DNA of 64,000 bases from JAIVJZ01 sp036386515. Lineage in GTDB: Bacteria; Acidobacteriota; Blastocatellia; Pyrinomonadales; Pyrinomonadaceae. This document shows positions 37,821 to 46,566 of the stretch, in pieces. Position 1 is the first letter of the stretch. The number at the start of each line of letters is the position of its first letter. The DNA lies in assembly GCA_036386515.1 (NCBI GenBank), contig DASVVO010000064.1, positions 38,597-102,596 on the forward strand, read 5' to 3'. A model generated the notes under the pieces. That model did no database searches, was not told where the DNA came from, and saw only the letters and a list, made by a program, of their open reading frames with translations. The position numbers and the translations under genes were made by a program.

Positions 37821-38204
37821 TTAGGCCGCTTGCTGCTGTCCGTTGCTGCTCTCAATCGCGTTCTTCGCCTGTCCGGCCAGTTCGGCGAAGGCGGCAGGCG
37901 AGTTGGCGGCGAGGTCGGCCAGCACTTTGCGGTCGAGTTCGATGCCCGCCACTTTCAAGCCGTGCATGAACTGTGAATAGTTCATGTCGTTCAGACGCGC
38001 CGCCGCGCCGATGCGCACGATCCACAGGCTGCGGAAGTCGCGCTTCTTCAACTTGCGCCCCGTGTAGGCGAAATTCAGCGCGCGATCCACCGACTCGCTC
38101 GCCTGCCGGAAGAGTTTCGACTTTGTGCCGCGATAGCCCTTCGCTAATTTAAGAATCTTCTTGCGCCGTTCCGTGCGCTTATTACCACGTTTTGCCCTCG
38201 GCAT
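37821..38204 (-). CDS. rplT: 50S ribosomal protein L20
   Basis: 127 aa. It has the L20 N-terminus MPRAKRGNKRTERRKKILKL and the conserved RDFRSLWIVRIGAAARLNDM. The last ~10 residues (SSNGQQQAA) are a short extension. L20 is an early assembly protein binding 23S rRNA and in many bacteria represses its own operon. The gene follows rpmI by 99 bp, which are filled by a tandem-word hairpin. Confidence 0.97.
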   Translation of the reverse strand: MPRAKRGNKRTERRKKILKLAKGYRGTKSKLFRQASESVDRALNFAYTGRKLKKRDFRSLWIVRIGAAARLNDMNYSQFMHGLKVAGIELDRKVLADLAANSPAAFAELAGQAKNAIESSNGQQQAA

Positions 38205-38226
38205 AACATTCTCCTCCTAAAAATTC

Positions 38227-38300
38227 GGTGATAAGTGATAGGTGATGGATGATGGGTTTGAAAACAAATTCTTATCACCCATCACCTATCACCTATCACC
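38227..38300. repeat. Tandem-word hairpin element (word GTGATAG/GTGATGG)
   Basis: GGTGATAAGTGATAGGTGAT (from 38227) is inverted at 38271-38300 (CTTATCACCCATCACCTATC). The loop is TTTGAAAACAAATT. It sits inside the rpmI-rplT junction. The word is the same type as at 22135-22240. Confidence 0.9.
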
Positions 38301-38303
38301 CTC

Positions 38304-38507
38304 TTAGCTTCTCCCGTAGGGCAGCATGTCTCTGAAACGCTGCTCGTCCGACTCGGACACGAGCGTGTCGATGTCGAGTTGGCGTTTCCGTTTCGCGGTC
38401 TTGCTGGTCAGGATGTGGCGCGCGTGCGAGTGGCCGCGTTTGAACTTGCCGCTCGCGGTCATGCGCACGCGTTTGGCCGCGCCCTTATGTGTTTTGAGTT
38501 TTGGCAT
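38304..38507 (-). CDS. rpmI: 50S ribosomal protein L35
   Basis: 67 aa: MPKLKTHKGAAKRVRMTASG at the start, then KFKRGHSHARHILTSKT, the L35 signature. Highly basic and of normal length. It lies between infC and rplT, the universal infC-rpmI-rplT order. Confidence 0.97.
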   Translation of the reverse strand: MPKLKTHKGAAKRVRMTASGKFKRGHSHARHILTSKTAKRKRQLDIDTLVSESDEQRFRDMLPYGRS

Positions 38508-38551
38508 AATAACTGCTCCTTCTTGACTAAAAAACGTGACTAAAAAATATC

Positions 38552-39256
38552 CTATTGCGTCGGCGCGCCGCCGCTGCCGCCGCCGCCGTTGCCCGTATCC
38601 GTCGCTATCGGCGGAGCCGGCGCGGCCGGTTTCGCGCCGCCGCCGCCTTCGGGTTTCGCGCCGCCACCGCCGCCGCCACCGCCACCGCCGCCGCTGGTCT
38701 TCTGCTTCTTCGGCGTGAAGATGAAAAACATCTGGTTGCCTTCCATCCGGGGGCGCGATTCGACCTCGCCAAACTCGGCCAGGTCTTTCTCCAGGCGTTG
38801 CAGCAAGTCCGCGCCGAGTTCGCGGTGCGTGATCTCGCGGCCGCGGAAGAAGATGGTGGCTTTAACTTTATCGCCGTCCGTCAGCCAGTCGCGCGCGTGC
38901 TTCATCTTGAAGTTGTAGTCGTGGTCGTCCGTGCCCGGCCGAAACTTCACTTCCTTGACCGTGATCGTGACCTGCTTCTTCTTCGCCTCTTTCTGCTTCT
39001 TGCTGTTCTCATACTGGAACTTGCCGAAGTCGATGATGCGACAGACGGGCGGGTCGGCCGTGGCGGCCACCTCCACGAGATCGAGTCCTTTGTCGCGCGC
39101 CATGCGAATGGCGTCGCGCGTGTTCAAGATGCCGAGTTGCTCGCCATCGTCGCCGATGACGCGCACTTCGGGCACGCGAATCCGGTCGTTGATGCGCGCG
39201 GAGGGTGTCCGGCGTGTGTCAGGGCGCTGTCCGCGCCCGCGAAAACTTGGTGAGAT
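38552..39256 (-). CDS. infC: Translation initiation factor IF-3 with AUC start and Gly-rich tail
   Basis: 234 aa from an ATC codon at 39254-39256. AGGAGG lies 7 nt upstream, and the frame then reads SPSFRGRGQRPDTRRTPSAR followed by INDRIRVPEVRVIGDDG, the conserved IF-3 N-terminus. A GTG at 39175 would remove that conserved part. A rare AUU/AUC/AUA start is known for infC and lets IF-3 repress its own translation. Both IF-3 domains are intact. The last ~50 residues are a run of Gly with Ala/Pro, an unusual C-terminal extension. Confidence 0.93.
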   Translation of the reverse strand: MSPSFRGRGQRPDTRRTPSARINDRIRVPEVRVIGDDGEQLGILNTRDAIRMARDKGLDLVEVAATADPPVCRIIDFGKFQYENSKKQKEAKKKQVTITVKEVKFRPGTDDHDYNFKMKHARDWLTDGDKVKATIFFRGREITHRELGADLLQRLEKDLAEFGEVESRPRMEGNQMFFIFTPKKQKTSGGGGGGGGGGGAKPEGGGGAKPAAPAPPIATDTGNGGGGSGGAPTQ

Positions 39257-39275
39257 TGCTCCACCTCCTCGGTTA

Positions 39276-39354
39276 GAAGTTTCAGGTTTCAGGTTTCAGG
39301 TTTCAAGTTGAAGAAATTCAGACTTGAAACTTGAACCCTGAAACTTGAAACTCA
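39276..39354. repeat. Tandem-word hairpin element (word GTTTCAG)
   Basis: GAAGTTTCAGGTTTCAGGTT (from 39276) is inverted at 39322-39354 (ACTTGAAACTTGAACCCTGA). It fills the thrS-infC junction. The thrS TGA stop (39352-39354) is its last triplet. Confidence 0.88.
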
Positions 39355-41370
39355 GGTATTCGACAATGCGCGCGACTCGATGAGGGCGCGCGCCATCCGT
39401 TTGAAATCTTCCGTCGGCATCGAGCCGAGGTCGCCCTGCGCTCGCTCGCGCACGGCCACGTTGCCCTGCTCCATCTCGCGGTCGCCGAGCACGAGCATGA
39501 ACGGCACTTTCTGCATTTGCGCGTCGCGTATCTTCGCGCCGACCTTCTCGCTTTTCGTATTCAACTCGACCCGCAAGCCCGCCTCGCGCAATTCACGCGC
39601 GACCCGCTCCGCATACTCGTTGATGCGATCCGTGATGGGCAGCACGGCCACTTGCACGGGCGCGAGCCACAGCGGAAACGCGCCCGCGTAATGTTCGATC
39701 AACACGCCGAAGAAGCGTTCAATTGAACCGAAGAGCGCGCGATGCACCATCACGGGACGATGCGGCTTGTTGTCTTCTCCGATGTACTCAAGCTCGAAGC
39801 GTTCCGGCAAGTTGAAGTCGTACTGAATTGTACCGAGTTGCCACAACCGGCCAATGGCATCTTTAATCTTAATATCAATCTTTGGGCCATAAAAGGCCGC
39901 CTCGCCCTCAATCCGCTCGTAATGAAAGGTGTTGGGATCGAATTTGTTCAAGATGTGAACGAGAGTATCTTCGGCGTTCACCCAATCCTCATCGGAGCCA
40001 AGATAGCTTTTATTTGTCTCGTTTCCCCTTACCGACAACTCGAATATAACGTCGTGAAACCCAAACGTCTTTAACACGTCTATGGCGAAATCTACGCAAT
40101 CGCCGATCTCCCGGCGCACCTGTTCGGGCGTGCAGAAGAGGTGCGCGTCGTCAACCGTGAAGCCGCGCACGCGCATCAGGCCGTGCAGCGTGCCCGAGAG
40201 TTCCGCGCGATAGACCGTGCCCATCTCCGCGTAACGCTGCGGCAAATCGCGGTAGGAACGCTGCTGCGATTTATAGATGCCGATGTGGAACGGGCAGTTC
40301 ATCGGCTTCAAGCGAAACTCCGTCTCTTCGAGTTTCGTCGGCGCGAACATCGAGTCGCCGTAGTTCTGTTCGTGGCCGCTCACCTGCCAGAGTTCGCGCT
40401 TGGCGATGTGCGGCGTGTAGACGAAACTGTAGTTGCGCTTGACCAACTCCTCGTAGAGATAATCTTCCATCTGCTTCCGAATCATCGCGCCCTTCGGATG
40501 CCAGAAGATGAGACCCTGCCCGTAGTTGTCCTGAATCGAAAACAGATCGAGTTCGCGCCCGAGCCTGCGGTGATCGCGCCGCTCGGCTTCCTCGCGTTGC
40601 CGCTGCCAGGCGTCGAGTTCTTCCTGCGTGAAGAAGGCGGTGCCGTAGATGCGCTGCATCTGCTCGCGCTCGGCGTCGCCCATCCAATAGCTGCCGGAGA
40701 GCGTGAGCAGTTTGAACGCCTTCAACTTATTCGTGTTCGGCACGTGCGGGCCGAGGCAGAAATCTATGAACGGCGAATTGTCTATGTGATAGACGCTCAC
40801 CGTTTCGCCGCCCTTGTCCTCGACCAACTGGCATTTCAAAGGCTCGTCGCGCTCCGCGAAGATGCGCAGGGCGTCCGCCTTCGCGATCTCCTCGCGGCGA
40901 TAGGCGAGATTGCGCTTGGCGATGTCGCGCATGCGCTTTTCGATCACGGGCAGGTCTTCATCAGTCAACTGGCGCGGCGCGATCACGTCGTAGAAGAAGC
41001 CGTAGCGCGGGTCGTCCAGGAGCGCGGGGCCGATGCCGAGTTGCGTGCCCGGAAAGAGGTCGAGGACGGCGGCGGCCAGCAGGTGCGCGGTCGAATGGCG
41101 CAACACGTCGAGGCCGTCGCGCGTCGAGGGCAGCACCGGCTCGATCTCGATGACGGACGCGGCGGCTGTGGCGTCGTCGTCGCCGTTCGTCGCTCCCGCC
41201 GGTTCCAACTTGTAAGCGAGATCAACTTCGCGGCCGTCCACCTTCGCCGCGAGCGCCTGCTTCGCCGCGTCGCGGTCGAGCCGCTTCAAAGCCTCGCCCA
41301 CGCTCACGCCGGCGGGCACTTGCACCGCCTCCCGCCCGCCTTCTTTCAGTTGTACGTTTACTTCGCTCAT
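39352..41370 (-). CDS. thrS: Threonyl-tRNA synthetase
   Basis: 672 aa. It has an N-terminal TGS domain (1-~65), then the editing domain with the HSTAHLLAAAVLDLFPGTQ motif. The class II core includes MNCPFHIGIYKSQQRSYRDL (zinc Cys), FTVDDAHLFCTPEQ and MVHRALFGSIERFFGVLIEH, followed by a C-terminal anticodon-binding domain. All functional parts are present. Codons for the stretch at about 39820-40100 are markedly AT-richer than the rest. Upstream of infC, as in many bacteria. Confidence 0.96.
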   Translation of the reverse strand: MSEVNVQLKEGGREAVQVPAGVSVGEALKRLDRDAAKQALAAKVDGREVDLAYKLEPAGATNGDDDATAAASVIEIEPVLPSTRDGLDVLRHSTAHLLAAAVLDLFPGTQLGIGPALLDDPRYGFFYDVIAPRQLTDEDLPVIEKRMRDIAKRNLAYRREEIAKADALRIFAERDEPLKCQLVEDKGGETVSVYHIDNSPFIDFCLGPHVPNTNKLKAFKLLTLSGSYWMGDAEREQMQRIYGTAFFTQEELDAWQRQREEAERRDHRRLGRELDLFSIQDNYGQGLIFWHPKGAMIRKQMEDYLYEELVKRNYSFVYTPHIAKRELWQVSGHEQNYGDSMFAPTKLEETEFRLKPMNCPFHIGIYKSQQRSYRDLPQRYAEMGTVYRAELSGTLHGLMRVRGFTVDDAHLFCTPEQVRREIGDCVDFAIDVLKTFGFHDVIFELSVRGNETNKSYLGSDEDWVNAEDTLVHILNKFDPNTFHYERIEGEAAFYGPKIDIKIKDAIGRLWQLGTIQYDFNLPERFELEYIGEDNKPHRPVMVHRALFGSIERFFGVLIEHYAGAFPLWLAPVQVAVLPITDRINEYAERVARELREAGLRVELNTKSEKVGAKIRDAQMQKVPFMLVLGDREMEQGNVAVRERAQGDLGSMPTEDFKRMARALIESRALSNT

Positions 41371-41715
41371 CGCCTATCGTCTCCCGCGAAAATTTACGAG
41401 ACCCCATGGCGCGCGCCTATCGCCTATTCAAGCGATAATACGCAACGCGCCCTCGCGTCTACCTGGGTTGGAAGAGAAACCCGTCGGACACGAGCGGCGG
41501 CCTTCGCGGAAGCAAAAGCGTCAATCTGATTCTGAATTTCGCGTTCGTCTTTTGGGAACGAACAAATTTGAGATCGGATTCGACAGAAGCGCCTTTGCCG
41601 CGCGACGCCGCCGTTTTCGGTGGCGGGTCGCTCGTGATTAGAATCGAAACGTAGTTCGAGTTCGCATCAACATAAAAAGCAAAGGTCTTCCGGAGCTCAC
41701 TGTCGAAAAAAGAAA
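41371..41715. other. Intergenic region between thrS and tRNA-Val
   Basis: 345 bp without a supported gene. It contains the thrS leader: GGGAG sits about 10 nt before the ATG and a TATTAT on the minus strand near 41434 could be a -10. No T-box or other leader structure was recognised. Confidence 0.4.
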
Positions 41716-41790
<75 letters not shown>

Positions 41791-42115
41791 ACAACTACCA
41801 ACTCCAAGCGCTTCAAACACTCTGAAAACGGACTTGTAAAGTAACAAACGCCCCGCGCCCCTGTCAAGCAAGCGTCTCCGCTCCGAATCCACCGCGCACG
41901 CTCCGGACGCCTCTCCGGCGACAATCTTCACGTCGTCGCATTTTCAGGCCGTTTTCGCAGTATAATGCGCCGGATGCGCCTCTCTGCCGGTCTCTCACAG
42001 AGCTAGACTGAACCTTCCGGCTTTTCATGCGCGACGAGACTTGCCGCGCATCGAGTTGTACGCGCGTCGGTTGATGGAGGGCGTGACGTGCGCCGCTTGA
42101 GGTAAAGGTGGAAAG
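41791..42115. other. Intergenic region between tRNA-Val and the nuclease-like gene
   Basis: 325 bp without a supported gene. A TATAAT at 41961-41966 on the plus strand is a good -10 but has no convincing -35. It could serve the nuclease-like gene. Confidence 0.4.
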
Positions 42116-42955
42116 ATGACTCTCAAATACATCATGGTGACGGGCTTTGAAGGACACTGGGACAGCATCCCAAATAACGAAACGTCTTATCCATATAGAA
42201 TGCTCAAGGGCGATACGTCGGGCGAAGTGTTGGTAAATGGCACGCCTACCGTTTTCGTCAGAGTCGATCAAAGCGCTCTGCCGGTCAAAGCCTGGAGCGG
42301 GCGGGTGGAAGAAATCAGGGAGGCCGGGTCGCACATCAAGTTTAAGGTCGTATTAGATTCTCCGATTGAGAATCCCGCTCAGTATGCCAACTTACAAAAG
42401 GGATGGTATATCGATCGCATCCAAACGGACGCTCAATCGGAACAACTGACCTCGCAAGTTTCAGATTTACAACCCCCCTTCTTCAACGACTTGCTGAATA
42501 CTCGAAATTGGAGCGATTTTGAAGATTACACCTATTATCTCTTAAGGCTCCTGGGAATCCACACAGTTTATAAGATTGAGCGCAAGAGACAGAGGGGAAA
42601 AGCCGATGGCTTCTTCAAATTCAAGGGATTGGCTGTGATTTATGATTGCACGCTTGAGCAAGAACAAAGAGAAGAAAACAAGTCGCAGCAAATCTATAAC
42701 TATTGCAAACAACTTGAGAGCGGCATGATCGAACTTGACGGAAAGGTAACGGAAACCTTCTTCGATCATGAGAAGCAGGTCTGGCTGATCACGCGCGCCA
42801 ACGGCAAAATAATAAGACGCATGAATGATATAGCCGTGAAAGAAGTGGACATCGTCGAGTTAATCGACGTTTATGAATATCGATTGCGGAAGATGATGAC
42901 CGAGCGTGATTTGGAAAAGAGGCTCATGAGCATCGGCCAGGGTCTCGAATTATAA
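42116..42955 (+). CDS. PD-(D/E)XK nuclease-like protein, possible restriction or defence protein
   Basis: 279 aa; AGGTGGAAAG precedes the ATG. Base composition is clearly lower in GC than neighbours, suggesting recent transfer. Residues ~125-190 contain NWSDFEDYTYYLLRLLG, GKADGFFKFKG and AVIYDCTLEQ. The layout E...K-x-D-G...V-I-x-D-x-(K) matches the FokI/Mrr-type nuclease core. The position of the catalytic Lys is Thr (DCT, not DxK), so activity is uncertain. No methyltransferase or partner is adjacent. The N-terminal ~110 residues have no recognised domain. Confidence 0.6.
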   Translation: MTLKYIMVTGFEGHWDSIPNNETSYPYRMLKGDTSGEVLVNGTPTVFVRVDQSALPVKAWSGRVEEIREAGSHIKFKVVLDSPIENPAQYANLQKGWYIDRIQTDAQSEQLTSQVSDLQPPFFNDLLNTRNWSDFEDYTYYLLRLLGIHTVYKIERKRQRGKADGFFKFKGLAVIYDCTLEQEQREENKSQQIYNYCKQLESGMIELDGKVTETFFDHEKQVWLITRANGKIIRRMNDIAVKEVDIVELIDVYEYRLRKMMTERDLEKRLMSIGQGLEL

Positions 42956-43211
42956 GCCGCCGCACGCCTGCTCATTCAGCCCAATCATCCTCAGCTTACT
43001 TTTCATCGACATTGTTTCCTTGCGAGGCGACTCGTGTAGTCGCGCCCGCCACGTGACGGCCGCGGCTCCAAAGCGACCGGCAAAGCAAATCACTCTCCGG
43101 GGGCGGCTGACAAACCCACCAGCCCGTAGAGTGATCAGGCATGAGCCGTCTTCAGGTGCATCCTGCTATAGTTGGGCGTGTCCGTTCTATCGGGAGACGC
43201 AAACAGGTTGT

Positions 43212-43769
43212 ATGAAAAAGCATGCTCACGGAGAGTTCGGCAAGTGGTTGATGCACGACGACCGGAAGGAACAGTTTGAAGCCCTGTTCGCGAGCGTGCT
43301 GACGATCCTTTTTTTTGCCTTGAGCGCGCTGCTGCTGTGGCCTGCGGGACAGGCGATGATGGCCTTTCACTTGATGAAGGGCTATTGGCTCTTTTGCCTC
43401 GTGATATATGTAACTTCCGTGGCGGTGGTCTTGCTGCAACGGGTGTTCAGAGTGGACATTGACTCGCACGTCGATGCCTACATCATATCGAGTCTGGCCG
43501 TCAGTGGCTTTCTGCAAGCGGGTTGGTCGGCTTTCGCTGCGTTCACGGTTCACAACTTCATTGCCGTCGCGCCCGCGTGGGCGGTCGTCATCCTGTACCT
43601 CGTCGGGTTCCTTTCGTGCTACATCGCCTTCCTCGTCGTGTCCATGTTTTACGCCGGCAGCATCTACCGGCAGACCAATATCCTGCTCGCGCTCACCGGC
43701 TTTATCATTTTTAGCGTGTGGCCGGCGGCCGGCCGCGCGATCTACGGATGGTTCTTTGAACTGTTTTGA
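43212..43769 (+). CDS. Five-helix membrane protein of unknown function
   Basis: 185 aa from the ATG at 43212. A hydrophilic N-terminus (MKKHAHGEFGKWLMHDDRKE) is followed by about five hydrophobic helices, the first at TILFFALSALLLWPAG. I do not recognise the family. It lies between the nuclease-like gene and a response-regulator gene on the same strand, with a 256-bp gap upstream in which I see nothing further. Confidence 0.65.
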   Translation: MKKHAHGEFGKWLMHDDRKEQFEALFASVLTILFFALSALLLWPAGQAMMAFHLMKGYWLFCLVIYVTSVAVVLLQRVFRVDIDSHVDAYIISSLAVSGFLQAGWSAFAAFTVHNFIAVAPAWAVVILYLVGFLSCYIAFLVVSMFYAGSIYRQTNILLALTGFIIFSVWPAAGRAIYGWFFELF

Positions 43770-43877
43770 GATGATGTCGATGCTGGTGGATAATCAGCGC
43801 GCGGGAACAGGCGTTGCCTCCGCGCCGGGTTTGCGACGCGCCCGCTTGCGCGCCGGTCGTAAAGGACGATAAGCAAG

Positions 43878-44270
43878 ATGTCTCACACGACGACGATCCT
43901 CTATGTCGAAGACGACGAACTGTTGCGCCTGACGGTGCAAGACACGCTGGAGTTGGAAGGCTGGCGCGTCGAATCGTGCGGCGACGGTCTGGCGGCTCTC
44001 GCCAGGATCGAGAGCGGGGAGCCTTACGACCTGCTCCTCTTCGACAACGAACTGCCCGGCGCAAGCGGGATCGAACTCCTTCGCCACGCCCGCATGCTTC
44101 CCTACCATCAACACACGCCCATCGTCATCATCTCCGCGACCGACTCCGAGCACGAAGCGCGCCGCGCGGGAGCGGACGTGTTCCTGAAAAAGCCCGACGA
44201 CATCGACCGACTCGTCTCAACCATCGCCCGCCTCCTGCCCGCCTCCGCCAGGACTGAAACACCCCCCTAG
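43878..44270 (+). CDS. Single-domain response regulator (receiver only)
   Basis: 130 aa, a complete CheY-like receiver. Acidic residues are in LYVEDDELLRL, the phospho-acceptor Asp (about 55) in LLLFDNELPG, the conserved Thr/Ser in IVIISATDSE, and Lys in VFLKKPDD. There is no output domain, so it must signal by protein contact. No histidine kinase is encoded nearby, so its partner is elsewhere. Confidence 0.88.
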   Translation: MSHTTTILYVEDDELLRLTVQDTLELEGWRVESCGDGLAALARIESGEPYDLLLFDNELPGASGIELLRHARMLPYHQHTPIVIISATDSEHEARRAGADVFLKKPDDIDRLVSTIARLLPASARTETPP

Positions 44271-44439
44271 CGACTCCGAACTGAAGATGCTTTATCAGCA
44301 CGGACGCGAGCATGCACGCGTAAGCTGACCGGAAGTGTGCGTCGATCGTTCAACACACTCTCGCGGCGTTCCCTTCGCGCGCTCTCGTGTTTGCGGTGGT
44401 GAGGACTTTCGAACCGGGGTTAAGGGAGACGCGCGGGCG

Positions 44440-46446
44440 TTACGCGCTGGCGGCTTCGGCGGAGACCTGTTCCCATTCTTCGTAGAGCGAGCGCAGACGC
44501 GCATCGCGCTCCTGGTACTCGTCGTTGAGCGTCTTCGCACGCGACGCATCGCGCGCGACTTCGGGGCGGGAGAGTTCGTCGGACAAAGCGGCGAGCCGCT
44601 TCTCCACTTCCGCGATCTCGCTCTCGATGACCTGCGTCGTGCGCGCGGCCGCGCCGTGCTGCCCCGACTTCTTCTTGCCGCCTTTGCCGTCCGGTGATCT
44701 CCCTTTGCGCGATGAGGCGTTCGCCGCGCCGCTGCCGGCGGGCGTGGCGGCGGCTTGCTGCGCCGTAGTGGCGGTGGCGGTCTTCGCGGGGGGCGCGCTC
44801 GCCAACTTCTGCTGCGCGGCCTTTGCGCTCGCGGCCTCGGCGCGCGTGAGGGCTTTCCAATCGTGATATTCGGTGTAGTCGCCGTCGTAATGTTCGGCCG
44901 CGCTCTGCCCGTCGAGCGCGAGAATTTGCGTCGCCACGCGGTCGAGGAAGTAGCGGTCGTGGCTGATGGTGATGATCGTGCCCTCGTAGGCGTCGAGGGC
45001 TTCTTCGAGGGCTTCGCGCGAGGGGATGTCGAGGTGGTTGGTCGGTTCGTCGAGGACGAGGACGTTGACGCGCGAATAGATCAACTTGGCGAGCGCGAGC
45101 CGCCCCTTCTCGCCGCCCGAAAGATCGCGCACGTGCTTGTACACGTCGTCGCCGACGAAGAGAAACTTGGCGAGGAAGCCGCGCAGTTCGCCCGCCGTCA
45201 CGGTCGAAGGAGCGACGCGGCGCAGTTCCATGATGATCTCGTTGCGGTCGTCGAGATCGTCGAGTTGCTGCGCGTAGTAGCCGATGTTGACTTTCGTGCC
45301 CCAGCGCGTTTCGCCCGCGAGCGGCGGGAGTTTGTCGAGGAGCGTCTTGATGAAGGTCGTCTTGCCCGAACCGTTGGGGCCGATGACGCCGAGAGCTTCA
45401 CCGCGCGAGAGCGTGAAGGTGATGCCGGTGGCGAGCACGTTGCCGGGGTAGCCGACCGCCAGGTCTTTGACGATGAGCGTCTGGTTGCCCGTTCGCTCGA
45501 CGCCTTTCAACTGGAAGTTGCCCTGCGACTGATCGACGCGCACCGCTTCGACGCGATCCATTTTTTGCAGCATCGTGCGGCGCGACTTGGCCTGCTTGGT
45601 CTTCTGCCCCGCGAGGTTGCGGCGTATAAACTCTTCGGTCTTGGCGATGAGGTGCTGCTGGTTTTCGTAGGCGCGCCGCTGCGCCTCGCGCCGCTCCTCG
45701 CGCTCGACGAGGAAGGCCGAATAGTTGCCCTGGTAACTAACGGCCTTGCCGTTTTCCACTTCGACGATGCGGCGGCACGAGCGGTCGAGGAAATAACGGT
45801 CGTGCGAGATGATGACGTAGGCCGAGGCGTAAGACGCTAGAAATTCTTCGAGCCATTCAACGCCCGCCACATCCAGATGGTTCGTCGGCTCATCGAGCAG
45901 GAGCACGTCGGGTTCGGCGAGCAGGAGGCGCGCCATGCCGAGGCGGTTTTTCTGCCCGCCCGAAAGTTTCTCCGTCTCCATCTGCCACATCTCGCGCTCG
46001 AAGCCGAGACCGAACAGGATCGCCTCGGCGCGGGCGGCGTATTCGAATCCGCCCTCGCGCTCGAATTCGTGTTGGAGGTCGCTGTAGCGTTCGAGCACGG
46101 CGTCGAGATCGTCGGTGGCTTCGGCCATCCGGTGTTCGAGTTCGTGCATCTCGTGCTCGATCTGTTGGAGACGACCGAAGGCGGCGAGCGCGGACTCGTG
46201 GACGGTCATGCCCGGCTCGAAATCAACGTGCTGTTCGAGCAGCCCGAGGTTGAGTCCGCGGGCGCGCACCACGTCGCCGCTGTCGGGCGTCTCCTCGCCG
46301 CCGATCAGGCGGAACAGCGTGGTCTTGCCCGCGCCGTTGCGGCCGACGAGGCCGACGTGTTCGCCCGGATTGATCTGGAGCGACACGCCGCGCAGCACAT
46401 CCTGCGAGCCGTAAGACTTATGAACTTCCGAGAAACGAAACAGCAT
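44440..46446 (-). CDS. ABC-F family ATPase (Uup/YheS-like)
   Basis: 668 aa with two ABC cassettes and no membrane segments. Walker A motifs are GRNGAGKTT (about 36) and GPNGSGKTT (about 350); signature motifs are KLSGGQKNRLGMARLLL and DLSGGEKGRLALAKLIY. The linker between cassettes contains the ABC-F P-site tRNA-interaction motif region (ETKQAKSRRTMLQKMDR-like). The C-terminal ~120 residues are an Ala/Lys-rich linker and a coiled coil, as in Uup. ABC-F proteins act on ribosomes; the subtype is not assigned with certainty. Confidence 0.92.
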   Translation of the reverse strand: MLFRFSEVHKSYGSQDVLRGVSLQINPGEHVGLVGRNGAGKTTLFRLIGGEETPDSGDVVRARGLNLGLLEQHVDFEPGMTVHESALAAFGRLQQIEHEMHELEHRMAEATDDLDAVLERYSDLQHEFEREGGFEYAARAEAILFGLGFEREMWQMETEKLSGGQKNRLGMARLLLAEPDVLLLDEPTNHLDVAGVEWLEEFLASYASAYVIISHDRYFLDRSCRRIVEVENGKAVSYQGNYSAFLVEREERREAQRRAYENQQHLIAKTEEFIRRNLAGQKTKQAKSRRTMLQKMDRVEAVRVDQSQGNFQLKGVERTGNQTLIVKDLAVGYPGNVLATGITFTLSRGEALGVIGPNGSGKTTFIKTLLDKLPPLAGETRWGTKVNIGYYAQQLDDLDDRNEIIMELRRVAPSTVTAGELRGFLAKFLFVGDDVYKHVRDLSGGEKGRLALAKLIYSRVNVLVLDEPTNHLDIPSREALEEALDAYEGTIITISHDRYFLDRVATQILALDGQSAAEHYDGDYTEYHDWKALTRAEAASAKAAQQKLASAPPAKTATATTAQQAAATPAGSGAANASSRKGRSPDGKGGKKKSGQHGAAARTTQVIESEIAEVEKRLAALSDELSRPEVARDASRAKTLNDEYQERDARLRSLYEEWEQVSAEAASA

Positions 46447-46480
46447 GACTTTGACGTGTAGAGGCTATGGACGAGACGGT

Positions 46481-46533
46481 AAATCGTGAATCGTAAATAG
46501 AGTAAAGCAAGTCTCTACTTACGATTCACGATT
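46481..46533. repeat. Hairpin element (word TCGTGAATCGTAA)
   Basis: AAATCGTGAATCGTAAATAG (from 46481) is inverted at 46513-46533 (CTCTACTTACGATTCACGAT). The core GTAAAGCAAG carries AAAGCA. It lies between the PpiC-type gene and the ABC-F gene start. Confidence 0.8.
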
Positions 46534-46566
46534 CGAGTTCAAACTACGTGTGCGCCGCCGTGACGG

